A stretch of 64,000 nucleotides of DNA from positions 124,001 through 188,000 of the forward strand of contig NZ_JAAXCV010000034.1 of the NCBI RefSeq assembly GCF_012911895.1, written 5' to 3'. Below are positions 49,359 through 57,010 of the stretch, in pieces. How positions within the stretch are numbered: the stretch's first letter is position 1; each line of letters starts with the position of its first letter. This DNA comes from Bacillus sp. RO3 (GTDB lineage Bacteria; Bacillota; Bacilli; Bacillales; Bacillaceae_B). A program made the translations under genes and the position numbers. The notes beneath the pieces are model-generated. The model did no database searches and was not told where the DNA came from. It was given only the letters and a program-made list of their open reading frames with translations.

Positions 49359-50567
49359 ATGTATCACATTGAAAACCAAGAAAGATTATACTTCCATTCA
49401 AAAATAGATGAATTAAACCAACTCATAAAAAAACTACAAGAAAGTTATCTGTATGCTGAGGTCCAGCATTATAAAGAACTCGTCCATTCCAAACGACAGC
49501 AAATAGAGCATTTAAACAAAGAAATAGAAGTAAACCGGGTTTCTGAGGAAGAACTTCTCAAGGATCGAAATAGATTTAAAGAATGGAAAGAGAAGCTTGA
49601 GCATCAAGTAAATGACCTTCATCACCAACTGCTCACCAAAGATCAAATCGTACAAGAGAAGGTTGGGACGATTCATGAAATTGAACAGAAACTGCTGCAA
49701 ACTGAAACGGAACGAAAAAGCCTTGAACTGTCTTTATCCAAGCTGGACAAAGAAAGCGAATCCGTCCGTCATCAGCTTCACCAGAAGGAAGAACTCCTTG
49801 ATGAGAAGATCATGTCGATTCATCAACTTGAAAAATTACTCCTTCAATCCGAAAATGAACTCAAGAGCCTCTCGCTTTCCATGTCCAAGTTGCAGGAAAG
49901 TCATGACAAGTCAACCTCAGAAAACAATACATTAATGAATGAAAATCAAACCCTGCTTCAATCAAACCAATCCTTAAATACGAAGGTGCAAAGTCAACAA
50001 CAGCATATTAATGATTTGAATGCTGCATTATCTCATTCTGAAGATACGAAAAAAGAAATGTTTTATAACCTGATAACTAAAACAGAAGAGTTAGAAAAAC
50101 TATTGTCCGAGAGAAAGCATACTCTTGATTCATTACAGTTTGCAAAAGATCAATTGGTTGAAGCAGAAAAACAGAAAATGCTCTATATAAAAACATTCAT
50201 CAGCGAATATCAAAAGCACTTTGAAGAGAATGAGTGGTGGTTTTCCAGCCAATTTGCCGATATTGATCTACGGTCCAAACAACAGGAAGAGAGGATTGAT
50301 GCAATAGAACAGGGGCAAGAAATTCACTTTCTGCATCAGAATGAAGCCTTGATAGAGAAATTTCAAGAAGTCGAAGAGCGGTTTATAGAATTTATTGAAG
50401 AAGTGGATTTGATCCGTGACCATAATTCCAGAATGACCCATAATCTATTTGAACTTAAACGTATGGTAGAAAATCAGAAGCGAAGTCAAACACATATTAT
50501 CAAACCCCGTTTGAAAGCTTCTTCAGATAAGATGGTCACACGAAGTGATGAAAATACAAGGGAATGA
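49359..50567 (+). CDS. Long coiled-coil protein with 49-residue internal duplication
   Basis: Protein of 402 residues from the ATG, almost entirely charged, heptad-like coiled coil with no signal peptide or membrane segment. Residues 90-138 and 139-187 are a tandem duplication (for example TIHEIEQKLLQTETERKSL and SIHQLEKLLLQSENELKSL). No named family was recognised. The ATG has no ribosome-binding site. Twenty-seven bases upstream, in frame and six bases after GGAGGAG, is an ATA codon (49332); starting there would add I/M-A-K-N-E-L-E-T-P. Candidate sigma-E and sigma-K promoters lie upstream, so I infer mother-cell expression and a structural or scaffold role. Confidence 0.75.
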   Translation: MYHIENQERLYFHSKIDELNQLIKKLQESYLYAEVQHYKELVHSKRQQIEHLNKEIEVNRVSEEELLKDRNRFKEWKEKLEHQVNDLHHQLLTKDQIVQEKVGTIHEIEQKLLQTETERKSLELSLSKLDKESESVRHQLHQKEELLDEKIMSIHQLEKLLLQSENELKSLSLSMSKLQESHDKSTSENNTLMNENQTLLQSNQSLNTKVQSQQQHINDLNAALSHSEDTKKEMFYNLITKTEELEKLLSERKHTLDSLQFAKDQLVEAEKQKMLYIKTFISEYQKHFEENEWWFSSQFADIDLRSKQQEERIDAIEQGQEIHFLHQNEALIEKFQEVEERFIEFIEEVDLIRDHNSRMTHNLFELKRMVENQKRSQTHIIKPRLKASSDKMVTRSDENTRE

Positions 50568-50576
50568 CTTATCATA

Positions 50577-50615
50577 AAAGAAAGTTGCCCTGGAGATCCC
50601 ATGGCAACTTTTCTC
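50577..50615. terminator. Shared terminator of the convergent genes
   Basis: AAAGTTGCC (50581-50589) pairs with GGCAACTTT (50603-50611), flanked by A/T runs on both sides. Confidence 0.8.
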
Positions 50616-50620
50616 TATGA

Positions 50621-51826
50621 CTAAAAGGTAATCCTGATTGTATTGTTGGCATTAAGCTGAAGCCCTTGTTCTTCAAATAAAACAAAACCCAGTATAGTAG
50701 ACGTTTCCTGTTCCTCAAGGTTTTCCAGCGTAAATTGCATCCCTTCTACCATAATTGATTCACCAGGTGGAATGGTGGATTCCTGAATGGTCTCAATCCA
50801 ATACTCACCCGTTTCATAAGCCTTTTCCAGCCAGTCTTCCCCCATATACTTCCATCCCTCTGCGCCATTTTGGCCTTGAATGGAAAAAATATCACTCATT
50901 TCAGGGGGAAGGATCTGTCCTCCAATTTCAATCTTATCAGGAGGGTTCATCCGCAAGCAGATTTTTGGATTCAATAAGTCAGTGTTTCCCGTATTTTTAA
51001 TAAACAAGTCGGCTTTAATAGAATATCGTTCCAGTTTACGGTTAGGCAGGACAATATAATCAAAATATATTTCAGCAGAAGATTTCTTCGCCTCTGCTTC
51101 CCGTATTTTTCGTTTCGCTTTTTGTTTTTTGATCTCCTCGTATTCTTTATCATCAATTTGGGTTTTCCTAGCCGGTTTCTTCAGCTGTCCCCTGTTTTTT
51201 CCCGAATCCTCAACAGCTTCACCTGCTGTTTTTAATAAATGTAGAACATTCAAATCAAGTAAGGTGGGTTTCTGATTCCCAAGCAATACTTTCAACACAC
51301 AGTTGGTTAAAATCGCAGGGGATTCATTCAGTAAGAATTCTTCATCTTTACACTGGATGGAACATCTAAGGTGGGGAATCGAATGGCTCTCAGGCAATAG
51401 ATAATACCCATTAAATTGCAGTTCTTTCTTATGGATTGAGAGAATTTTTTTTACATTGATGGGATTGAGCTTTTCATTATATCCAAATGAAACAAACCGT
51501 TTATCATTTTTCGTTTTACCCGAGACTAATTCAATCAATAGATCCCCATCACTGAGCCCTTCTGAATTATCCAAAAATGCAATATCTATTCCATAATGAA
51601 TTAATACCTCTTTGACTTTTTTATTTATCTCTTCATTTATGCTTTCATTCGATGTGTTCACTGATAGCCATACTTTCTTTCCGTGTAGGGAACTATTCAC
51701 TTCCACCGTTTGTTCTTCTTTGTTCCAATGATAATGATATTGATTCTCCACACAAAAAAATTGGATGGCTGATAAACAATAATCGGGAACTGATCCCCAA
51801 TCCTGATCATTGATCTTTAATTTCAT
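50621..51826 (-). CDS. Orphan two-part protein of unknown function
   Basis: Protein of 401 residues with no recognised family. The first half (1-200) is a mixed alpha/beta fold with IELVSGKT, VSFGYNEK and IPHLRCSIQC. A very basic linker (about 212-245, rich in Lys, Arg and Glu) follows. The last part (245-401) looks like a beta-sandwich with YSIKADLFIKNTGNTDLLNP, PPGESIMVEGMQF and a final NNTIRITF, reminiscent of surface-exposed Ig-like domains. There is no signal peptide, which is consistent with mother-cell synthesis for the spore surface. A perfect CATAAGATA lies upstream, but with a poor -35. Confidence 0.6.
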   Translation of the reverse strand: MKLKINDQDWGSVPDYCLSAIQFFCVENQYHYHWNKEEQTVEVNSSLHGKKVWLSVNTSNESINEEINKKVKEVLIHYGIDIAFLDNSEGLSDGDLLIELVSGKTKNDKRFVSFGYNEKLNPINVKKILSIHKKELQFNGYYLLPESHSIPHLRCSIQCKDEEFLLNESPAILTNCVLKVLLGNQKPTLLDLNVLHLLKTAGEAVEDSGKNRGQLKKPARKTQIDDKEYEEIKKQKAKRKIREAEAKKSSAEIYFDYIVLPNRKLERYSIKADLFIKNTGNTDLLNPKICLRMNPPDKIEIGGQILPPEMSDIFSIQGQNGAEGWKYMGEDWLEKAYETGEYWIETIQESTIPPGESIMVEGMQFTLENLEEQETSTILGFVLFEEQGLQLNANNTIRITF

Positions 51827-51864
51827 TTACTGGCTCACCACCCTTGGTTCTTAGTCGGTCTTTT

Positions 51865-51873
51865 TATCTTATG
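51865..51873 (-). promoter_or_regulatory. Sigma-K-like -10 element upstream of the orphan gene
   Basis: The minus strand reads CATAAGATA 38 bp before the start codon. No AC is found 15-17 bp upstream, so support is partial. Confidence 0.4.
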
Positions 51874-51924
51874 ATTCATGTCGACTATCTATGATGCAAT
51901 CTCATAAGCTTGAATTCCAAAAAA

Positions 51925-51952
51925 CACCAACAGAAATTATTGACATAAGATA
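51925..51952 (+). promoter_or_regulatory. Sigma-K-type promoter of the GalNAc-transferase-like gene
   Basis: CACC (51925-51928), 15 bp, CATAAGATA (51944-51952). This is a full match to the late mother-cell consensus, 37 bp before the start. Confidence 0.72.
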
Positions 51953-51988
51953 AATGGATGAATATTTATGTGAAGGAGAGAAAATGAC

Positions 51989-52870
51989 GTGGGAATGGAT
52001 CATACGAAGGTATCTATCATCTTTCCTGTGAAAAATGAAGGTGTAAACGTTAAGAACACATTGACTTCACTTTTTTCCACAAATACTTCTATTGACTACG
52101 AAGTGATTATAGTTGACGATGCTTCTGAAGATCGGTGTTGTGATTTCATAGAAAAATCTCATTTTAAGAACAAAGTCAAGTTAATTAAAACGGAAGGAGT
52201 CGGTCCCTCGGTTGCACGTAATATAGGGGCAGAAAACGCTGCATCTGACTATTTACTGTTTTGTGATGCTCATTTATCTTTCGAGCCATTCTGGATAGAT
52301 AAATTGTTGACACCTCTCAGATTGAATATGTCAGATGTTGTTTGTCCTGCCATCGCTTCAATGGACGACCCGAAGATTGTAGGATATGGACAGACGTTAA
52401 ACAGCAGCTTACGAATACAATGGCATAAGAAAAAGCCAATGTTATTCAACACCGCAGTCATTCCAGGAGGGTGTTTCTTAATCAAACGAGATGCCTTTTT
52501 TAAAGTGGGTGGATTCGAAACAGGATTTAGGACCTGGGGACATGAGGATGTAGAATTATCGATTAAGCTTTGGTTGTTCGGTTATCGATGCAGCTGTGAG
52601 CCATCCGTGACGATCAAACATTTATTCAGGAAGTCTCACCCTTACAAGGTAGATTATGATGGAGTGTATTATAACTTATTGCGAATGGCGTACCTTCATT
52701 TCAATGAAGCTAGAATAAAAAAAACGAAGGATTTAATCGTTCACAGGAGTGCCAAAAAAATTGACCGCCTTGTTCTTAAGGATGGAGTGGAGCAAAAAAG
52801 AAATAAATATAAAAAAAGCCGGGCTTTTAATGATGAGTGGTATTTTAAACACTTTAACATCCCATTTTGA
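51989..52870 (+). CDS. Glycosyltransferase resembling polypeptide GalNAc-transferases
   Basis: Protein of 293 residues: GT-A family 2 domain (VSIIFPVKNEG, VIIVDDASEDR, SVARNIGAENAASDYLLFCD) followed by a galactosyltransferase-type C-terminal region. The metal motif is Asp93-Ala-His95 and not the usual DxD, and it is followed by GFRTWGHEDVELSIKLWLFG and a KHLFRKSHPY stretch. Those three features (DxH, WG-x-E...E, H-x-x-R) are the pattern of animal polypeptide GalNAc-transferases (GT27). I infer that it glycosylates hydroxyl side chains on protein, but its sugar and acceptor are unproven. The start is GTG 51989, eight bases after GAAGGAGAG. It has a full sigma-K-type promoter and a following terminator. 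Confidence 0.75.
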   Translation: MGMDHTKVSIIFPVKNEGVNVKNTLTSLFSTNTSIDYEVIIVDDASEDRCCDFIEKSHFKNKVKLIKTEGVGPSVARNIGAENAASDYLLFCDAHLSFEPFWIDKLLTPLRLNMSDVVCPAIASMDDPKIVGYGQTLNSSLRIQWHKKKPMLFNTAVIPGGCFLIKRDAFFKVGGFETGFRTWGHEDVELSIKLWLFGYRCSCEPSVTIKHLFRKSHPYKVDYDGVYYNLLRMAYLHFNEARIKKTKDLIVHRSAKKIDRLVLKDGVEQKRNKYKKSRAFNDEWYFKHFNIPF

Positions 52871-53236
52871 AAACGAAAACCATTTCTTTTTGTAATAAAG
52901 AAATGGTTTTTAATATTATAATGTCCTAATTTACCGAGGTGATATTTTAACTTGTAAATGTTTGTCCAGGCAATTTCATTTCTCTTTGCATATTATAAGA
53001 GGGTAAAGAAAATGATCTCAATTTGAGGTAACTGTTTTTGGGTGTTAGTAAAATGGTACTATGTAGTGATGGGTTCATTGGAGTTACAGACAGCATATTT
53101 AATAGAAGTGAGCAAGAAAGTACATGCGATTAACTAAATTGTTTCTACATTGAGATCGATAATCGATATAATATATGAAAATTGATAGAGTTACTATTCT
53201 TATTCTTTTAATCTTTTTCGTTGAAAGGAGGTGCTT
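52871..53236. other. Intergenic region between the two glycosyltransferases
   Basis: About 360 bases. It begins with a strong terminator (52876-52912). I see no credible ORF. CATATTATA at 52989-52997 fits the sigma-K -10 on the plus strand but lacks a -35 AC. Confidence 0.55.
52876..52912 (+). terminator. Terminator after the first glycosyltransferase
   Basis: A 14-bp perfect stem (52876-52889 with 52897-52910) and a 7-base loop, then TTT. Confidence 0.88.
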
Positions 53237-53932
53237 ATGATGATTAACTTTTCAATCATCATCCCTTTTCACTCAAATGACCCCTATCGAAACAAAGCGT
53301 TAAAAGTTGTAAGACATTACTACAAAACTTTGTTTCCTAATACAGATATTCTTATAGCTACTGAAGGAAATGATCCTTACTCCAAGTCCTCTGCAATAAA
53401 CAATGCAGTACAAAAGGTTAACACTCATTTCATTGCGATTATAGATGCCGATATACTTTGCCCCAAAAATACCATCCTATCAGGTTTAAAACATCTTCCA
53501 TATTTCCCGCTTGTCCTTCCTTATAACAAAGTGTTTGATTTGTCCCGTTCTATGTCTGAAGGGATATATGACAAACCAAACAATTCTCTAAACACCTCCA
53601 TTTTACATGGCAAACTTCGACACAATCAGAAGTCGGTCCCTGTGGGCGGAATAAATTTAATTCAAAAAGCATGCTTTTTGAAGGTTAAAGGTTTTGATGA
53701 ACGTTTTAAAGGATGGGGTGGTGAGGACGATGCTTTCGTAGCGGCTTGCGATACAATGTGTGGTCCTCATAAAAGATTGTCCGGTGGCATTTATCACTTA
53801 TGGCATCCAACAAAAAAAGCTGAAGCAAACCCATACTATTCTAAAAACCATAAGATGGTTACGGAATATTTTAAAGCCTATAATAAAAAAGAAGAAATGA
53901 TGAAAATTCTTACGAAAAGGGATCGTTTTTGA
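53237..53932 (+). CDS. Family-2 glycosyltransferase with galactosyltransferase C-terminal motif
   Basis: Protein of 231 residues. SIIIPFHSND opens a GT-A fold, FIAIIDADILCPKNT carries the DxD metal motif, and RFKGWGGEDDAFVAACD with GGIYHLWH is the C-terminal catalytic motif of the galactosyltransferase/chondroitin synthase group. Substrate unknown. AAAGGAGG ends six bases before ATG 53237; the GTG at 53231 overlaps that Shine-Dalgarno and was rejected. Confidence 0.82.
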   Translation: MMINFSIIIPFHSNDPYRNKALKVVRHYYKTLFPNTDILIATEGNDPYSKSSAINNAVQKVNTHFIAIIDADILCPKNTILSGLKHLPYFPLVLPYNKVFDLSRSMSEGIYDKPNNSLNTSILHGKLRHNQKSVPVGGINLIQKACFLKVKGFDERFKGWGGEDDAFVAACDTMCGPHKRLSGGIYHLWHPTKKAEANPYYSKNHKMVTEYFKAYNKKEEMMKILTKRDRF

Positions 53933-53960
53933 GGTTTTTCGCTGTGATAAATTTTTATTG

Positions 53961-53996
53961 AAAAAGAGTTCTGCTTTATGGCAGAACTCTTTTTTT
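53961..53996. terminator. Bidirectional terminator between convergent genes
   Basis: AAAAAGAGTTCTGC pairs with GCAGAACTCTTTTT around TTTATG; T runs occur in both directions. Confidence 0.88.
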
Positions 53997-54006
53997 AGGG
54001 GTTGAA

Positions 54007-54402
54007 TCAACCAAAAACTTCGAGATGAACTTCTTTCACATTACCTTTTGAAATTATATAACATCGAATGTCTGCCTTAACCTTTCCTATTGCTATGATA
54101 AAATAGTAAACCGGTTGACTAGGGGCATGGTTTCTATCATCGGTGGATGGTACTGCTTTTCCATAAGGATGAGAATGATAAATTCCCACCGGTTCTTCAT
54201 TGTTTTTTTTCATTTCACTCATAATTCTATCTTGATCATTGATATCAATGGAGAACGTATAAGGAGAAGGGTTTGTGTTTTTTGCCGGCCAAACATGTTT
54301 ACATACTTTCCTATGACCAGAAATAAATCCACATGCTTCATTTGGAAGTTCCTTCTTACATTCCCTTATGAGTAAATGTCTTAATTTTTTTGAAATATAC
54401 AC
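54007..54402 (-). CDS. JAMM/MPN metallopeptidase (M67 family)
   Basis: Zinc protease of 131 residues of the deubiquitinase-like JAMM fold: Glu22 in LPNEACGFISG, and H-x-H-P-x6-S-x-x-D as His76, His78, Ser86 and Asp89. Bacterial members trim sulfur carriers or other small protein tags. I start it at GTG 54402, giving MYISKKLRHLL, the usual family N-terminus. The longer reading frame to GTG 54501 has no ribosome-binding site and overlaps, in another frame, a 44-codon ORF with an excellent one. Only seven bases separate that ORF's stop and this start, so translation is probably coupled. Confidence 0.83.
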   Translation of the reverse strand: MYISKKLRHLLIRECKKELPNEACGFISGHRKVCKHVWPAKNTNPSPYTFSIDINDQDRIMSEMKKNNEEPVGIYHSHPYGKAVPSTDDRNHAPSQPVYYFIIAIGKVKADIRCYIISKGNVKEVHLEVFG

Positions 54403-54409
54403 TTTTTCT

Positions 54410-54544
54410 TTAGGCGTTGCACCCGCATCCCGTAAATCTAAACTTTGTTCGTTTCGCTTCCATTTTCTTCTTTTGTTCTTTTTTGATCCCAATGGGTACA
54501 CTCTTTTGCTGTTTGTAAATTTTATTTAGGTCATTAGATTGCAT
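54410..54544 (-). CDS. 44-residue basic protein with C-terminal Gly-Cys-Gly-Cys-Asn-Ala
   Basis: Small ORF of 44 codons. The ATG at 54544 follows AAAGGGGGG at six bases. The product begins MQSNDLNKIYKQQK, is Lys/Arg-rich (about 16 basic residues) in the middle and ends FTGCGCNA. The upstream coiled-coil gene stops 20 bp before it; the JAMM peptidase starts seven bases after its stop, so the three form one operon. No family recognised. The C-terminal cysteine pair next to a peptidase that acts on protein tails suggests, without proof, a substrate, carrier or metal-binding partner. Confidence 0.65.
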   Translation of the reverse strand: MQSNDLNKIYKQQKSVPIGIKKEQKKKMEAKRTKFRFTGCGCNA

Positions 54545-54564
54545 TTTTTTCCCCCCTTTCAAAT

Positions 54565-55731
54565 TCAACGGATGTATTTGTTGGGATCAAACATGGTCCG
54601 TTTCCCTTCAGGAGCCATGGGTAGGTTTCCGAACTCTTCAAATTGTGGGTTCCCCTGGTCTGCTTTTTCCCTTTGCCGCTTCATTTTAGAATAGAGATCA
54701 TTTTTTTTAACGGACTGTGATTTCTGATTTTGTCGAAGCAAAGTCAATTCCTTTTCAAGCGCCGCTTCTCGCTGGTTTTTTTCCTCCTGCTTTTCTCTGT
54801 TTTTTTCAGTCATTAACTTCAATTGTTTTTCAAGATCTGTTTCTCTTTGTCTGAATTCTTCAATTTGATTCCTTAATGCCTGAAGTTCATCCTCATAGTG
54901 CATCTCAATTTTCTTTAGCTCTTCATGCAAGGCACTCATTCTCTGTAAATAATTCTGAGTGGCTTTGTCTCTTTCATTGTTCTTAGTCAATGATTCTTTT
55001 ACTTCATTAAAATGGTCAGAATACGATTCTAATTGTTCTTCAATTAGATTAAGCTTTTTTATTACCTCAGGATGATTAGAATCTTGTTTCCCCCATAAAA
55101 AATTCCACATTTTCGAATACCACCTTTCTTTTTTCCTCTTCATGTATTGCCTCTGCTGCTTTTTTATCCATGCTAACTGAGATTTATAGGCTATTGAATT
55201 AATCTCAAACTCTAATGGCCTTTTGTTATCAGATATAAAATACTCATTGGCTTCGATCAACATAGAGATTACTTCATTTTTAACTCTGTCCATCATCGTT
55301 TTTTTATAACTATATGTGTTCTCATACAATACCCTTATTTCTGGGATGACTGGAGGGAGTAAAAGCTCATCAACCTCCCTCAATTCTTTTCCAGCAGTGA
55401 GGGATACCAGTTCTAAACTACTACTTTCTTCATCTGTTGATTCAGATTCAATTGAAAATTGTCCTCCATTTCGTTCATATTTTGATTCACTCTCTACAAG
55501 TAAATAATCAATTTGTTCTGTCAACAATTGAATGGTTTGATGATTCTCCGCGACCTCTAATTGATACACCTTATGTTTTGCTCTTTCACGGGACAATTCC
55601 TCTGACACACTCTTCATTCGCCTTGAATAATGACTATAGAGAGATTCAAGTTCTTCAGATAGCATTTGAATGTCATTCATGAATCTCGGATAGACTGTGA
55701 TGTTTATCGCTTCATTCTCCTCCTTTATCAC
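54565..55731 (-). CDS. Coiled-coil protein of the surface locus
   Basis: Protein of 388 residues. Two coiled-coil blocks (about residues 18-90 and 215-345) flank a middle region that is acidic (SESTDEESSSLELVSL) then basic-hydrophobic (QRQYMKRKKERWYSKMWNFLW near residue 205). The last 30 residues (FEEFGNLPMAPEGKRTMFDP) are not coiled. No family recognised. The start is uncertain: GTG 55731 has GGGGGTG seven bases upstream, while AAAGGAGG lies just inside the frame; ATG 55680 would be the next in-frame ATG. A full sigma-K-type promoter lies upstream. First gene of an operon with the 44-residue ORF and the JAMM peptidase. Confidence 0.72.
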   Translation of the reverse strand: MIKEENEAINITVYPRFMNDIQMLSEELESLYSHYSRRMKSVSEELSRERAKHKVYQLEVAENHQTIQLLTEQIDYLLVESESKYERNGGQFSIESESTDEESSSLELVSLTAGKELREVDELLLPPVIPEIRVLYENTYSYKKTMMDRVKNEVISMLIEANEYFISDNKRPLEFEINSIAYKSQLAWIKKQQRQYMKRKKERWYSKMWNFLWGKQDSNHPEVIKKLNLIEEQLESYSDHFNEVKESLTKNNERDKATQNYLQRMSALHEELKKIEMHYEDELQALRNQIEEFRQRETDLEKQLKLMTEKNREKQEEKNQREAALEKELTLLRQNQKSQSVKKNDLYSKMKRQREKADQGNPQFEEFGNLPMAPEGKRTMFDPNKYIR

Positions 55732-55761
55732 CCATATACACCCCCACAGATTTCTTTTTAT

Positions 55762-55790
55762 TATCTTATGTATTATCTGTTTTACATGTT
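55762..55790 (-). promoter_or_regulatory. Sigma-K-type promoter of the coiled-coil/JAMM operon
   Basis: On the minus strand AACA (55787-55790), 16 bp, CATAAGATA (55762-55770). Full match; the -35 abuts the terminator of the preceding gene. Confidence 0.7.
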
Positions 55791-55817
55791 AAAAAGGGAG
55801 AGAGATTCCTCTCTCCC
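55791..55817 (-). terminator. Terminator after the cysteine-rich Thr-Pro protein gene
   Basis: GGGAGAGA (55796-55803) pairs with TCTCTCCC (55810-55817), then TTTTTAACA on the minus strand. Confidence 0.8.
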
Positions 55818-55825
55818 TCATTCAA

Positions 55826-57010
55826 TTAGCTATCCAACCCACTAAGCAGGTCACCAAATGTATCACACTCACCGAATTCTACCAACGCTTCAACAACTCC
55901 ACTATCAAAGATGACAACATTAGCTGTGTTTCTCAAGATCAAGCGGAAGCCTTCTGCGATAGGACCTAGTAGTCCTGTAAAAATCTGTAATTCGTAGAAT
56001 AATTGTTCAGGAGCTCCGTCAAAGTAACGGATACCTTCTCCTACAGCTGTCAATGAGTCGTCTCCACAAGTGACGCTATCAATGGAAGATGGATCAAAAT
56101 TAAAGCTGAAGTCTGGTTGGAATCCTGTGCCAGTTGGAGTTGGCGTAGGGCCTACTTCAGTATCGGTAAAGGAATAGGACCATGTGCTATCAGCCAGTGA
56201 ACATTCCTGACAAATTTCTGCTCTGAGAGTGGATAGACCGGTTACTTCATCTGCTGATGCTCCTGAGCCAAATGTTGCCGTTGTATCTTCATTTCTTGCA
56301 AGGGCCGTCGCCTGGCATTCACAGTTATCAACCGGGAATAATCCTGGGCATTGACGAGGGAATTGCAGTAAGCTCAAATCACACTTAAGTCTGTCTTCTG
56401 GTACTGGAATATTATTTGGACGTGGGAAACAGAATTTAGCCAGTACTTCAAGCTTAACAGGATATTCAACTTGAACATCTTTACATAGAACGACTTTTAA
56501 CGGGATCATTGGTCCAAATGGATCCGGTCCCATTAATACACCGCCGGAAGACGCAATTACTTGTGTCGCTCTGATGTTTAAGTTGTCGTTTGTGATGCCT
56601 GTAGGTACGCAAAGCATAATTTCATCAGTGAATTGAGTACGGACTGTGAATGAACATACTGCTACTCCATCGATTAGGATCGTCACTTCCACTGGTACTG
56701 TCCACACGATCAGAACTTTTCCAGGATTTCCATTTTCAATGATGGTACCTGTTACACTGACGTCAGATGGATCTACTGGAGCCGTTTGCACCTCTACTCT
56801 CTGACCTGCCGCCAGTGCCGCACTGACTGCTTCACGACAAGCTTCATCAGGAATAAAGTTCTTGTTTTCGTACCTGTTCGCAAAGAATACCCAGTCATAA
56901 ACTTTGTCTACTCGGATACATTCAGGTGCCAAGTCGTTTGGATCCAAAGGAATACCTGTTGGCGTTGGTGTTGGAGTCTGGGAACCCCTAATTTGTTTAC
57001 GCTTCTTCAA
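55826..57010 (-). CDS. Cysteine-rich protein with two Thr-Pro tracts, putative spore-surface structural protein
   Basis: Protein of 394 residues without signal peptide. It begins with a basic stretch and a TPTPTPTG tract at about residues 12-18; a second PTPTPTGTG tract lies near residue 290. The long first part (ECIRVDKVYDWVFFANRYEN through VQVEYPVKLEVLAKFCFP) is beta-rich, and the protein has 14 cysteines in total, which suggests disulfide or cross-linked assembly. The two tracts look like O-glycosylatable linkers between domains. I do not recognise a named family with certainty. TTG 57010 follows AAGGAAGGA. A clear sigma-K-type promoter precedes it. Confidence 0.72.
   Translation of the reverse strand: MKKRKQIRGSQTPTPTPTGIPLDPNDLAPECIRVDKVYDWVFFANRYENKNFIPDEACREAVSAALAAGQRVEVQTAPVDPSDVSVTGTIIENGNPGKVLIVWTVPVEVTILIDGVAVCSFTVRTQFTDEIMLCVPTGITNDNLNIRATQVIASSGGVLMGPDPFGPMIPLKVVLCKDVQVEYPVKLEVLAKFCFPRPNNIPVPEDRLKCDLSLLQFPRQCPGLFPVDNCECQATALARNEDTTATFGSGASADEVTGLSTLRAEICQECSLADSTWSYSFTDTEVGPTPTPTGTGFQPDFSFNFDPSSIDSVTCGDDSLTAVGEGIRYFDGAPEQLFYELQIFTGLLGPIAEGFRLILRNTANVVIFDSGVVEALVEFGECDTFGDLLSGLDS

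Noticed and set aside
54403..54501. N-terminal extension of the JAMM peptidase from GTG 54501
   Set aside because: No ribosome-binding site, sequence unlike the family N-terminus, and it overlaps the well-supported 44-codon ORF in another frame.
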